Shown: positions 1-8,874, counted from the first letter of the stretch. The stretch: DNA of 64,000 bases from Vibrio sinaloensis (GCF_023195835.1 NZ_CP096199.1:2232001-2296000), one strand, 5' to 3'. Numbers and translations are program-made. The notes: a model not told the origin generated them from the letters alone.

Positions 1-970
1 CAACGCCTGGCGCCGCGATGTCGACCTGATCGGTCGCTTGCGAGAACGCCGCATGATCGCTGTTAGTATCGACAGCGGCCACTGACATTACCGCATCGTA
101 AGACGCAGGGTAACTGTGCGCGGTGTTACCTGAGTTACCTGCCGCAGCAATGAGTAACACGCCCTGATCATAAAGTGATTGCAGTGCGTTTTGCTCTGTG
201 CGGCTGGATTGACTACCACCCAAGCTCATGTTGACCACGTTAGCACCGTTGTCGGCACACGTTTGAATCGCTTTTACTAGGCTTGATGAGTATCCCCAAC
301 CTGATTCATTGAATACTTTAACGATGTGCAGATTGACGTTTTGGTTGGGCATTACGCCCTTCACACCTTCGTTATTGGCAATCGCAGCAATGGTGCCCGC
401 AACATGGGTGCCGTGAGCATTATTGTTGCCTGGTGCGCTCCAAGAGCCCGTGCCGCTGTCGTTGGTGCCGTCGACTCGGTTACCGCTCAAATCGTTGTGC
501 GCTAGGTCGTAACCCGAATCAATGATACAAACAGTGCGATTTCCCGCATTGGCGTCATCAAGCAATTGCGCGTTCACCGCCTCAAAGCCCCAAGGCGTGG
601 TTTCGCTGAGTAGGTAACGAGGAGGATCAACCTCGACATACTCAACCTGATCGTTGCTACGCAATGATGAGAGCTGCTGCTCATCCATCTCTACGCTGTA
701 GATAGGCGTTGCGCCCAGCTTTTCCACTTTACGCGCCTCAACCTGCTCTAGCACCGATTGACGAACTTCACTCGGTGCCATCACTGGCTCACCGGCACGA
801 GTAAATGGTGCTGGGGCGTTGTCTTTAAACTTAACGATATATTTGGTTGGAAGATCGGCTTCATTGAAGCCTAAGCCGGGCGCTGCATGCGCCGCGGACA
901 ATCCTGCCATAGCCACTGCGACGGTTGATAGGGTAAATAACCCTTTGCTTTTATTAATTATGTTGTGCAT
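1..970 (-). CDS. Secreted S8 (subtilisin-like) serine protease, 5' part
   Basis: About 322 residues are visible before the gene leaves the left edge. A signal peptide ending near AHA-A (about residue 30) is followed by an inhibitor I9-type propeptide (YIVKFKD near 45) and the catalytic domain. The catalytic Asp lies in IIDSGYD (about 151), His in HGTHVAGT (about 187) and the oxyanion Asn in AAAGNSG (about 279). The catalytic Ser is beyond the window. The family is exported and degrades extracellular protein. There is no upstream partner on the same strand, so it is probably monocistronic. Any C-terminal secretion or P/proprotein domain cannot be seen. The start at 970 is the only ATG that keeps the signal peptide intact. 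Confidence 0.93.
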   Translation of the reverse strand, partial: MHNIINKSKGLFTLSTVAVAMAGLSAAHAAPGLGFNEADLPTKYIVKFKDNAPAPFTRAGEPVMAPSEVRQSVLEQVEARKVEKLGATPIYSVEMDEQQLSSLRSNDQVEYVEVDPPRYLLSETTPWGFEAVNAQLLDDANAGNRTVCIIDSGYDLAHNDLSGNRVDGTNDSGTGSWSAPGNNNAHGTHVAGTIAAIANNEGVKGVMPNQNVNLHIVKVFNESGWGYSSSLVKAIQTCADNGANVVNMSLGGSQSSRTEQNALQSLYDQGVLLIAAAGNSGNTAHSYPASYDAVMSVAAVDTNSDHAAFSQATDQVDIAAPGV

Positions 971-1181
971 CTGCTCTATTCCTTTTCGAGCTATTTTTTA
1001 GTCTAAATAACACTCACTCTCATCATTTGGTATGACAAGAGATGAGCGCTCTAGCTATAAGGCATGAACAGAAAACAACCAAAGGCTTAGTAGAGTAAAG
1101 ACACTATTTTTCAACTCAAGATCACTGAATCCACCAAAAGAGTGAACGGTCAATAGAAATAGTATTTTTATCTTAAAAAGC

Positions 1182-1282
1182 AATCACTTATTTAGTGATT
1201 AGCTGTTTTATCTGGCGATAAAACAGCCTTATTGAGCGTGTGACGCACAAACAGTGACCCGCCGCCAAAGCTGGCGGATTTT
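1182..1282 (+). other. Hairpin series ending in terminator-like element (possible small RNA or plsC leader)
   Basis: The 397-base gap between the protease and plsC has no convincing gene. It holds successive stems: 1182-1200 (7 bp, loop TATTT), 1202-1227 (11 bp perfect, loop TGGC), 1236-1246 (4 bp) and 1262-1277 (6 bp GC-rich, loop AAGC). The last stem is followed by ATTTT. A stem plus T-run with no gene upstream on that strand could end a small transcript or act as a leader attenuator for plsC. No good promoter was found, so this is a structural observation only. Confidence 0.35.
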
Positions 1283-1367
1283 ATGTTGCAATTTAGTTAA
1301 ATAGAATTAAAACTCTAGGCTTAAGTCATGATTGACCCTATCAAGTGTTCAACCTAAGGAGTTCATT

Positions 1368-2126
1368 TTGCTCGCTGTACTGCGCCTACTATTGGCTGGA
1401 ATATACATTGTTATCATGACACTGTTCGCCGCGGTCTACTGCTTGTTTAGCCCGCGCAACCCAAAGCATGTGTACTTTTTCTGTCGCTGGTTTAATCAAC
1501 TGCACAAACTGCTCGGTGTTGAGCTTATCCAACGTGGACTCGACAATGCCCCACTGCCGCGCAATAGTGTCTATATCTCCAATCACCAAAGTGTGTACGA
1601 CTTTGTCACCTCTCCCGGCATGCTCAGACCTCGCACCGTGTCGTTAGGAAAAAAAGAGCTGATTTGGGTGCCGTTTTTTGGCTTCTTGTATTGGATCACC
1701 GGCAATATTCTTATCGACCGACAAGACAAATCAAAAGCACGTGACACCATCAAGCAGGTGGCCGACGCCATACATCAGCGAAACTTGTCTGTTTGGGCTT
1801 ACCCCGAAGGAACACGCAGCAAAGGTCGTGGGCTTTTACCTTTTAAAACTGGCGCATTTCGAATGGCGATTGAAGCTGGGGTCCCTATTACCCCTATGGT
1901 GGTGAGCACGACGCACAATAAGTTTGATCTCAACCGCAGTGACAACGGCATTGTCATTACTGAAATGCTTGAGCCTATTGAAGTCACCAACTATAAACTC
2001 AGCGATGCCAGAGCGCTGGCCGACCACTGCCATGCACTGATGCAAGCTAAAATTGCCGAACTCGACGCTGAGGTGATACAACTTGAGCAGCAACGCAAAC
2101 GCTCACTGTCCCAGTCCTCCTCTTAA
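1368..2126 (+). CDS. plsC: 1-acyl-sn-glycerol-3-phosphate acyltransferase
   Basis: PlsC acylates lysophosphatidic acid at the inner membrane to give phosphatidic acid in phospholipid synthesis. The sequence has an N-terminal membrane helix, the NHQSVYD block (HX4D catalytic motif) and FPEGTR-like AYPEGTRSKGRG followed by LLPFKTGAF. It aligns along its length with E. coli PlsC. The reading frame is open from TTG 1332, but TTG 1368 is preferred: AAGGAG lies 6 bases upstream, and the resulting 252 residues match the family's usual length and N-terminus. It is transcribed alone, with a hairpin terminator just downstream. Confidence 0.93.
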   Translation: MLAVLRLLLAGIYIVIMTLFAAVYCLFSPRNPKHVYFFCRWFNQLHKLLGVELIQRGLDNAPLPRNSVYISNHQSVYDFVTSPGMLRPRTVSLGKKELIWVPFFGFLYWITGNILIDRQDKSKARDTIKQVADAIHQRNLSVWAYPEGTRSKGRGLLPFKTGAFRMAIEAGVPITPMVVSTTHNKFDLNRSDNGIVITEMLEPIEVTNYKLSDARALADHCHALMQAKIAELDAEVIQLEQQRKRSLSQSSS

Positions 2127-2137
2127 TTACCATTCCT

Positions 2138-2165
2138 GAGCCGCGCATTCGCGGCTCTTACTTTG
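2138..2165 (+). terminator. Intrinsic terminator of plsC
   Basis: A perfect 8-bp GC-rich stem (GAGCCGCG with CGCGGCTC, loop CATT) lies 11 bases after the plsC stop and is followed by a T-rich tail. Confidence 0.75.
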
Positions 2166-2277
2166 TGACTAGCTCGCACCAAAACCGCCCCATCTTCCCA
2201 TTTACCCTGCTGCAATTAATGTTCGCATTTTAATGTGTTAGGCTTATGTTAATGCTGTAAAAACACGGAACACTGTT

Positions 2278-3810
2278 ATGGACAACACGACACCAAGATT
2301 GTCACTGCGAACCATTGAAAAAGCCGACTATCCTGCCATTGCCGAACTGATGGATTTAGTTTTTCCCGATGTGGGTGGTGCCTGGCCACGCAGTACAATT
2401 ATGGACCTGATTCGCCAATTTCCCGATGGCCAGATTTGTATCGAAGACAATGGCACGATTGTCGGGGCGGCGCTGACCATCAAGGTTGATTACAATCGGT
2501 TCTCGCTGCCACATGTCTACACCGATATCATCGATGCCAACAATGTGATTCAGAATAACCCCAAAGGCGATGCCATGTACGGACTGGACGTCTTTGTTCA
2601 TCCCGATTATCGCGGCTTGCGCTTAGGTCGACGCTTGTATGACGCGCGCAAAGAGTTGTGCCGCAGCAAAAACTTCAAGGCCATTCTTACTGGCGGACGC
2701 ATTCCGAACTATCAGGAGCACGCGAACGAACTGACGGTGACCGAATACATCGACAAGATTAAACGCCGCGAATTGCACGACCCGATATTGTCCTTCCAAC
2801 TGGCCAACGACTTTGACGTTAAGCGCTTGATGCGTAACTACTTACCAGAAGATGACGCATCACAAGGTTACGCGACCTTGCTGGAGTGGGATAACTTTTT
2901 CTATGAAGAAGATATTCAATCGGTGCACGACATTGAAAAAACCTTGGTCCGGATTGGCGTGGTTCAATGGCAAATGCGTGCGATGCGTGACCTTGACGAC
3001 TTAATGGATCAAGCGGAATTCTTTGTCAGCTCACTGTCTAACTACAAGGCCGATTTCGCCCTATTCCCAGAGTTTTTCAATGCGCCATTGATGGGATTGC
3101 AAAAGGGGCAAAACTCGGTTGAAGCGATCCGCTTTTTGGCCAGCTTCAGCGAGGAGATCAAAAACCGCTTCTCGCAAATGGCGGTGACTTACAACATCAA
3201 CATCATTGCCGGCAGTGTGCCCGTGTTAGAAGACGATAAGCTGTACAATGTCTCCTATTTGCTACAGCGTGATGGGCATATCGAAGCGCAATACAAAATC
3301 CACATCACCCCTCACGAAGAGAAAGATTGGGTTATCGATGGTGGTGATAATGTCAAAGTGTTTGAAACAGATGCAGGGCGGATCGGGATTTTGATCTGCT
3401 ACGACAGTGAGTTTCCGGAGCTAGGCCGTATGATGGCAGAGCAAGGCGTGCAGATTATTTTCGTCCCTTTTTGGACTGACACCAAAAACGGCTACCAACG
3501 AGTGCGGATTTGTTCTCAAGCCCGTGCGATAGAGAATGAGTGTTATGTTGCCATTGGTGGCAGTGTTGGCAACTTGCCAAGGGTCGACAATGTCGACATT
3601 CAGTACGCACAATCGGCGGTATTCTCACCGTCCGATATCTACTTCCCACACGATGCAACTCTGACTGAGGCGAGCGCCAATACCGAAATGATCATCTTTG
3701 CCGACGTAGATCTGACTAAGTTGAAGCAGCTTAATACTGAGGGCTCAGTGACCAACCTGAAACATCGTCGTCACGATATCTACGGCTCATTTATTACCCC
3801 GAGCGAGTAA
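2278..3810 (+). CDS. GNAT acetyltransferase - carbon-nitrogen hydrolase fusion
   Basis: A two-domain cytoplasmic enzyme of 510 residues. Residues about 5-210 form a GNAT fold with the acetyl-CoA loop RGLRLG near 112-117. Residues about 224-505 form a nitrilase-superfamily domain with the full catalytic triad: Glu265 in LFPEFF, Lys340 in QYKIHITPHEE, Cys374 in LICYDSEFPE. The domain suggests amide or carbamoyl hydrolysis coupled to, or controlled by, acyl transfer. The substrate is not known from sequence. This architecture recurs in Vibrio and some other bacteria. The gene stands alone and converges on metY with a shared terminator hairpin. Confidence 0.85.
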   Translation: MDNTTPRLSLRTIEKADYPAIAELMDLVFPDVGGAWPRSTIMDLIRQFPDGQICIEDNGTIVGAALTIKVDYNRFSLPHVYTDIIDANNVIQNNPKGDAMYGLDVFVHPDYRGLRLGRRLYDARKELCRSKNFKAILTGGRIPNYQEHANELTVTEYIDKIKRRELHDPILSFQLANDFDVKRLMRNYLPEDDASQGYATLLEWDNFFYEEDIQSVHDIEKTLVRIGVVQWQMRAMRDLDDLMDQAEFFVSSLSNYKADFALFPEFFNAPLMGLQKGQNSVEAIRFLASFSEEIKNRFSQMAVTYNINIIAGSVPVLEDDKLYNVSYLLQRDGHIEAQYKIHITPHEEKDWVIDGGDNVKVFETDAGRIGILICYDSEFPELGRMMAEQGVQIIFVPFWTDTKNGYQRVRICSQARAIENECYVAIGGSVGNLPRVDNVDIQYAQSAVFSPSDIYFPHDATLTEASANTEMIIFADVDLTKLKQLNTEGSVTNLKHRRHDIYGSFITPSE

Positions 3811-3813
3811 CAG

Positions 3814-3844
3814 AAAAACGGCGCTGATTTGCAGCGCCGTTTAC
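3814..3844. terminator. Bidirectional terminator between the fusion enzyme and metY
   Basis: An 11-bp perfect stem (3816-3826 with 3832-3842, loop ATTTG) is flanked by A-runs on the left and T on the right. It can therefore terminate both convergent genes. It fills nearly all of the 40-base gap. Confidence 0.8.
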
Positions 3845-3850
3845 CATCGA

Positions 3851-5119
3851 TTAGGCGTTCAGCGCCTGTTCTAGATCAGCCAAAATATCATCAATGTGCT
3901 CTATTCCCACCGATAAGCGAATCATTTCAGGAGCAACACCCGCTTGCTTTTGCTCTTGCTCACTTAACTGCCTGTGAGTGGTTGAGGCCGGATGGCACGC
4001 CAGTGATTTTGCATCACCAATGTTCACCAATCGCTTGAAGATATTCAGCGCATCGTAAAAGCGCACCCCTGCATCGTATCCGTCTTTCAAACCGAAAGAT
4101 AAAATCGCTGAAGGTTTACCTTGCATGTACTTTTCTGCCAGCGGATAAAACTCAGAGCTTGGTAGCCCGGCGTAACTCACCCAACTCACCTTCTCGTGCT
4201 GCTGTAGATACTCAGCAACTTTGATTGCGTTCTCGGTGTGACGCTCCATACGCAGCGACAACGTCTCTAATCCCTGCAGCAGCATAAAGGCGTTCATTGG
4301 CGACAGTGCGGCTCCCGTATTGCGTAAAGGAACCGTGCGAGCTCGACCAATAAAGGCCGCTTCACCAAATGCCTCACTATAGACCACACCATGATAAGAC
4401 GGCTCAGGTTGGTTAAATACCGGGAAGCGCTCTTTGTGCTGCGCCCAAGGGAATTTGCCTGAATCGATAATAATGCCACCCAGCGTGGTGCCATGACCAC
4501 CGACGTACTTTGTGAGCGAGTGAACCACGATATCGGCGCCAAACTCAATCGGTTTGCATAGTGCTGGCGTGGCTACCGTGTTATCGACGATCACTGGCAC
4601 CCCTTGCGCATGCGCCAGCTGCGCCACTCGTTCTAGGTCGATAATATTGCCGGCCGGATTACCGATACTTTCGCAATACACCGCTTTGGTTTTGTCATCA
4701 ATCAGCTCGGCCAAACTCTCAGGTTTGTCATCTTTGGCAAACTTCACCTCAATACCTTGGCTAGGTAGCATATGAGCGAACAGAGTATAAGTACCGCCGT
4801 AGAGCTGCGGGGTAGAGACAATGTTATCACCAGCCTGCGCCAGAGTGAGAATCGCATAATTGATTGCCGCACTGCCCGCACTGACCACCAAGCCAGCGAT
4901 GCCACCTTCTAGCGCCGCCATGCGTTTCTCCAACACATCGTTGGTCGGGTTCATGATCCGAGTATAAATGTTACCTGGTACCTCAAGGTTAAACAGATCC
5001 GCACCATGCTGTGCGTTGTCAAACTCATAGGCTACGGTTTGATAGATAGGCGTCGCCACCGACTTAGTCGTTGGGTCCGTTTCATAACCAAAATGAATCG
5101 ATAAGGTTTCGTCTTTCAT
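3851..5119 (-). CDS. metY: O-acetylhomoserine/O-acetylserine sulfhydrylase family, PLP-dependent
   Basis: A Cys/Met-metabolism PLP enzyme of 422 residues, the usual length for O-acetylhomoserine aminocarboxypropyltransferases. The PLP-binding Lys is about 204 in VVHSLTKYVGGHGT. YTRIMNPT (about 52-59) and the SAGSAAI segment (about 80-86) match the fold. The family makes homocysteine (or cysteine) from an acetylated amino-acid precursor and sulfide. The sequence cannot separate O-acetylhomoserine from O-succinylhomoserine preference. The upstream 250 bases contain an 8-bp inverted repeat (TATTTATT, about 5170) and no clear MetJ box array. Confidence 0.85.
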   Translation of the reverse strand: MKDETLSIHFGYETDPTTKSVATPIYQTVAYEFDNAQHGADLFNLEVPGNIYTRIMNPTNDVLEKRMAALEGGIAGLVVSAGSAAINYAILTLAQAGDNIVSTPQLYGGTYTLFAHMLPSQGIEVKFAKDDKPESLAELIDDKTKAVYCESIGNPAGNIIDLERVAQLAHAQGVPVIVDNTVATPALCKPIEFGADIVVHSLTKYVGGHGTTLGGIIIDSGKFPWAQHKERFPVFNQPEPSYHGVVYSEAFGEAAFIGRARTVPLRNTGAALSPMNAFMLLQGLETLSLRMERHTENAIKVAEYLQQHEKVSWVSYAGLPSSEFYPLAEKYMQGKPSAILSFGLKDGYDAGVRFYDALNIFKRLVNIGDAKSLACHPASTTHRQLSEQEQKQAGVAPEMIRLSVGIEHIDDILADLEQALNA

Positions 5120-5383
5120 CGTCCTTCCTTGGGGTATTAGTGTTGAATGTGGACTACTGTGATATCAGTATTTATTCACTATTAGTTAATAAATAATGCA
5201 AATGTGTGGAGGAATTCACAGCGATTGTGAGTATCGCGCCCGATAACTCAGATCACTAAAGACGTTTGCCACTAGGTAAACTTGCTCATAATCAAGATAG
5301 TGGCCACAAGTTAGCTGATTAGACCATTTAACCGCCATCGTTAGGGTATACTGCGCCGCAGTTTTAGCCACATGATTAAAAGT

Positions 5384-6109
5384 ATGTTTCTGACACCGTA
5401 TTTTTCACACGATAACCAACAATTTCAGTTCACTCGCCAACAAGCTAGCCATTTTGCTAAGAAGGTGGCCGGGGACTTCAATCCGATTCATGACGAAGAC
5501 AGCAAGCGCTTTTGTGTTCCGGGTGATCTGCTCTTCGCCGTGCTGCTAAGCAAAGAGGGCATCAGCCAAAAGATGCGCTTTGATTTTTCAGGCATGGTAA
5601 GTGATGGTGTCGCACTGTCGATTGACAATAAATGTGAGAAAGAGAGCTCGCTGGTTGATGCCAACGGTAAAGAGTACCTGCACATGTCACGTGATGGCGA
5701 AGTGAACCATAACCCTGAGTTTATCGAACATGTCGTGACCAGTTACGTACAATTTTCTGGGATGAACTTTCCGCACATCATGGTGCCATTAATGGAACAG
5801 CAGCAGATGATGATCAACTGCCAACGTCCATTGGTGATTTACGAGAGCATGGAAGTGGAATTCGACCGCTTGGATCTGACTCATCCTGAAGTTGACTTCA
5901 CTGGCGCCACATTTGATGTTGACGGTAAACGTGGTGTGGTAACGCTGAACTTTGCCTTTAAAGAAGATGGGCAAGTGGTGGGTAAAGGTATCAAACGTAT
6001 GGTCGCGAGCGGTTTAAAACCTTACGACCAAGATGCGGTTGACGATCTGGTTGCGCGCTTCAACCAACGTAAAGAGGCGTTTCTCGCCGAGTTTGCCAAC
6101 GCTGCATAA
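5384..6109 (+). CDS. DUF3581 family protein
   Basis: This cytoplasmic protein of about 241 residues belongs to a family of unknown function common in Vibrio and related bacteria. Near residues 22-37 it reads FAKKVAGDFNPIHDED, which resembles the catalytic segment of MaoC-type hot-dog hydratases (GDxNPxH). The rest is acidic and soluble with no membrane segment. ATG 5372 is an alternative start; neither start has a clear Shine-Dalgarno sequence, and 5384 gives the N-terminus I associate with the family. A possible -10 (TATACT) lies about 35 bases upstream. The gene stands alone and is followed by a terminator. The enzymatic idea is inference. Confidence 0.8.
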   Translation: MFLTPYFSHDNQQFQFTRQQASHFAKKVAGDFNPIHDEDSKRFCVPGDLLFAVLLSKEGISQKMRFDFSGMVSDGVALSIDNKCEKESSLVDANGKEYLHMSRDGEVNHNPEFIEHVVTSYVQFSGMNFPHIMVPLMEQQQMMINCQRPLVIYESMEVEFDRLDLTHPEVDFTGATFDVDGKRGVVTLNFAFKEDGQVVGKGIKRMVASGLKPYDQDAVDDLVARFNQRKEAFLAEFANAA

Positions 6110-6121
6110 ATCAATGTCAAA

Positions 6122-6146
6122 GGGCTACCACGAGTAGCCTTTTTTG
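6122..6146 (+). terminator. Intrinsic terminator of the DUF3581 gene
   Basis: Stem GGCTAC/GTAGCC with loop CACGA, followed directly by six T, 13 bases after the stop codon. Confidence 0.85.
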
Positions 6147-6254
6147 TGCGCCTTAGTTGCTATCTGATGCTAAGCGTTCAACAATCGAGATTTTGCGCTA
6201 GCGACAACGTGCTTTTTTGGTTAGCCTCTGCATCATCTTTTTTCCAAGCCAATC

Positions 6255-6785
6255 ATGATGACCATGCCCAGTCGCTACAGCGCCCCACTCCTTGATTTCG
6301 TCGCAGCCGATCCCGTGACAATTAGCTCCTCACTTTCGGGGGAGCGTTCAGTTTGGCTCAACACCATCACGCTACTCAAGCAGCAACTGCAACAACTGCC
6401 CCACCTCGCTGGCGACATTGTTCTCGGCCTTGAGCATCAACAGCAAGCGTTTGACACCGTTATTCTCTATCGAGGCATAGTGTTTGTTGTCGCCGTCGAT
6501 TTTGACCAGCAAGACTATCGCCCCGATGTCATGGATGCCCTGCTGAAAAAAGCGCAATACTTAAAGCAGCATCATCTTGGCAGCCAAACTCGGTTTATTG
6601 TTCCGCTCTATTTAGTCAGCCACGCTCAGGCTAAAGGCAGCCCTATTTTGGTCTCGCCGCAGTTGGTCGCCAATCCTATGTGTGATAATGGAGAGCACCT
6701 TGCGCTGCTCATCGAGCACTTCGCCAATCAATATAAAGATGACCAAATTATGCTCAATGAGTGGTTAGCAACGATAGAAACGTAA
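6255..6785 (+). CDS. Hypothetical protein resembling the N-terminal domain of DUF2075/Schlafen-type ATPases
   Basis: A 176-residue soluble protein without signal peptide. The order YSAPLLDFV, then WLNTITLLKQQL, GDIVLGLE, AFDTVILYRGIVFVVAVDF and a long helix LLKKAQYLKQHH recalls the nuclease-like domain at the N-terminus of DUF2075 helicase-like proteins. In those proteins the core reads like R-x-D-x-V-I-L ... V-x-E-x-K. Here the acidic/lysine pair is not conserved (VAVDF), so nuclease activity looks lost. The ATPase part is absent. Starts at 6255, 6258 and 6264 are equally possible. It converges with the channel gene 15 bases downstream. Function unknown; the similarity is from memory of the family. 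Confidence 0.6.
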   Translation: MMTMPSRYSAPLLDFVAADPVTISSSLSGERSVWLNTITLLKQQLQQLPHLAGDIVLGLEHQQQAFDTVILYRGIVFVVAVDFDQQDYRPDVMDALLKKAQYLKQHHLGSQTRFIVPLYLVSHAQAKGSPILVSPQLVANPMCDNGEHLALLIEHFANQYKDDQIMLNEWLATIET

Positions 6786-6800
6786 CGCCAAGCAACCCAA

Positions 6801-7778
6801 TCATCGGGTCATTTTCTTAACGAACACCACCACAAACAGCGCCATGGTAAAGCTGCCCAAAAATGCTTCGCAAGCGGCGATAAAGCGCGCGACCCCGACC
6901 GGAGAAATATCCCCGTAACCTAGGGTGGTGAAAGTCACTACGCTAAAGTAGAGCGAGTTAAAGAACTCCAATACATAAAACTGCCACCCTGTGACCCCTT
7001 CATAAATAGGGTGAGCCCCAGTGGTGTCGAGAAAGAAGTAGGCCAACGCACAAACCACAATCAAAAAAATCGAGAAGCCGACCACCCGCAATGGGTCTTC
7101 TCCGTAGCCACAGAACACATCGACCAATTTAGAGATAATACGTTTAGTACTGAAACGCGGCATTTGATAGCGACGAAAGCGCATCTCACGTTTGAAAAAG
7201 TCCCCCGCCATCTCAAATAAGCCTTGTTTCTCACACTGTTTGCGGATGTTGCGGCACACCTCTTCTGCCTCTTGGTAGAGCTGTGCGGCTTGTTGACTAC
7301 GCCGCTGTCGCTTCGACTGTTTCGCTTCTAACTCTTGTTTAAGGTGTTGGCCCCATTCAATATTTTCTAACTTGGCCCGTGCTAACTCGGCCCCGAGTAA
7401 ATTGCACCCACCGAGCTTAGCGCAATGCAGATTGGCACCGATAAGCTTGGCCTTCATCAATGACGATCCGCGCAGATCTAAGCCAAAAAAATGCGCATCG
7501 CTCAAATTGGCTCGATAAAAATCGGCGTCACGGCATTGGTAGCCATCTTTGCAGCCACGATTGACCAAGTCGATATCCTCAAGGTCGGTTCTTGCCAACT
7601 GAAATCCATCTAACGGTTTACCTGCTGCGGCCCATTGTTCAACCTGTTGTTTGATATTGTCATTGCTTTTGTCGACCTGGGGGTCGTGCCAGTAACAAAG
7701 GCCTGACTCTCCACTGGGTTGATCGCAGCACCAGCCATCTGGGTTTTGATAGCGGCATCGGCCTGTTTGAGATTCCAT
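6801..7778 (-). CDS. Pentapeptide-repeat potassium channel
   Basis: A 325-residue membrane protein. Residues 1-35 carry a Cys/His cluster (C8, C17, C18, C28, H31, ending LCYWHDP) that looks metal-binding. Residues about 55-135 are pentapeptide repeats (A-D/N-L-x-x type: ADFYRANLSDAHFF, KLIGANLHCAKLGG). A charged linker follows, then two transmembrane helices (about 228-250 and 297-320). They flank a pore loop with the K+ selectivity filter TTLGYGDISP. This is a two-TM channel with a cytoplasmic beta-helix. Gating signal and physiological role are unknown. It has no operon partner. Confidence 0.85.
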   Translation of the reverse strand: MESQTGRCRYQNPDGWCCDQPSGESGLCYWHDPQVDKSNDNIKQQVEQWAAAGKPLDGFQLARTDLEDIDLVNRGCKDGYQCRDADFYRANLSDAHFFGLDLRGSSLMKAKLIGANLHCAKLGGCNLLGAELARAKLENIEWGQHLKQELEAKQSKRQRRSQQAAQLYQEAEEVCRNIRKQCEKQGLFEMAGDFFKREMRFRRYQMPRFSTKRIISKLVDVFCGYGEDPLRVVGFSIFLIVVCALAYFFLDTTGAHPIYEGVTGWQFYVLEFFNSLYFSVVTFTTLGYGDISPVGVARFIAACEAFLGSFTMALFVVVFVKKMTR

Positions 7779-7965
7779 ATGCGCTGCCCCTTCACTGCCT
7801 CTCTGTCGAATGAATCGATATGATATTAAGTGTAGTGGCAGATCGATCTCTCGACATGGAATCTGGGCAATATCGACAACGCAGGAGCAATTTTTGTTTT
7901 ATATTTCATAAAACTACAGTGACTTTTTTTATCAACTACAACTGCACCATCAAATTGTCGCATTG

Positions 7966-8874
7966 CTACGACTTCGACTCACCGCGTTCGTTCTCGACCT
8001 GCTGGCGTAACCACTGCTTAAACAAACGGGTATAAGGGTCCTCGGTATGAGTGATCACAAAGTAACCGGCATTCGCGCTGATCGGAGCAAAGGGAGCAAC
8101 CAAGCGCTGCTGCTCAATTTCGTTCCCCAGCAGTGCCACTCGCGCTAGGGCAATCCCAACGCCTGCTTCCGCTGCCGACATCGCCATGTCGGTGCGGTTA
8201 AAGAAGTGTCCTTGATGTGTCGCAAAATCAAATTTGTGCGCAGCGACCCAGAAGCGCCACTCGTGATCTTTACTCGCCCCCTGCCAGGGCATCATATCGT
8301 GCAGCAAGGTCACCTGACTCCACGCCTCCCCCCCCTCAACGATCGAAGCGTGCTGGTTGAAGTAGTCTCGACTCATGACTGGGAGCAGCGACTCAGCAAG
8401 AATGAGCTCGGCATCGGGGTGTTTGTATGGCAGCGGGCCATAGTCAATGGCGATGTCGAAATTGCGCTTATCGCTGTCAACCAACGCACCCTCAGCGATG
8501 GTATGAATCTGTACATCTGGGTATTGGCGATGAAATTTTTCCAGCCTCGGCACTAACCACTTAAACGCGAACGACGGGGTGAGTTTAAGCCGAATCTGTT
8601 TGCGCTCAGAGACTTGGGTTATTTGAAACACATTGTCTTCTATCGCCGCGAGATGATGTGCTGTGCCATCAACCAATTTCGCGCCCTGCTCCGTTAGCCT
8701 TATTCCGCGTGCGTGGCGTTCAAACACACTAAAACCCAGCTTCTGTTCAACTTGCTGCAACTGTTGGCTCACAGCCCCGACAGTCAAGTTTAAGTCTTTT
8801 GCGGCGCTGGTTAAGCTTTGATGCTTGGCGATGGTGCAGATTAAGTTGACCCCATGGAGAATCGTTGACTTCAT
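7966..8874 (-). CDS. LysR-family regulator divergent from dadA
   Basis: A 302-residue LysR protein. The winged HTH is at residues 1-62 (LTSAAKDLNLTVGAVSQQLQQ) with a substrate-binding domain from about 90. It resembles GcvA-type regulators. It is transcribed away from dadA across a 103-base gap, the usual geometry for a LysR protein that controls its divergent neighbour. A role in sensing alanine or another amino acid is inferred from context only. The start at 8874 gives the complete HTH. Confidence 0.85.
   Translation of the reverse strand: MKSTILHGVNLICTIAKHQSLTSAAKDLNLTVGAVSQQLQQVEQKLGFSVFERHARGIRLTEQGAKLVDGTAHHLAAIEDNVFQITQVSERKQIRLKLTPSFAFKWLVPRLEKFHRQYPDVQIHTIAEGALVDSDKRNFDIAIDYGPLPYKHPDAELILAESLLPVMSRDYFNQHASIVEGGEAWSQVTLLHDMMPWQGASKDHEWRFWVAAHKFDFATHQGHFFNRTDMAMSAAEAGVGIALARVALLGNEIEQQRLVAPFAPISANAGYFVITHTEDPYTRLFKQWLRQQVENERGESKS

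Noticed and set aside
5200..5290. MetJ box array upstream of metY
   Set aside because: Only one weak AGACGT-like half (near 5260) is present; MetJ needs at least two adjacent 8-bp boxes.
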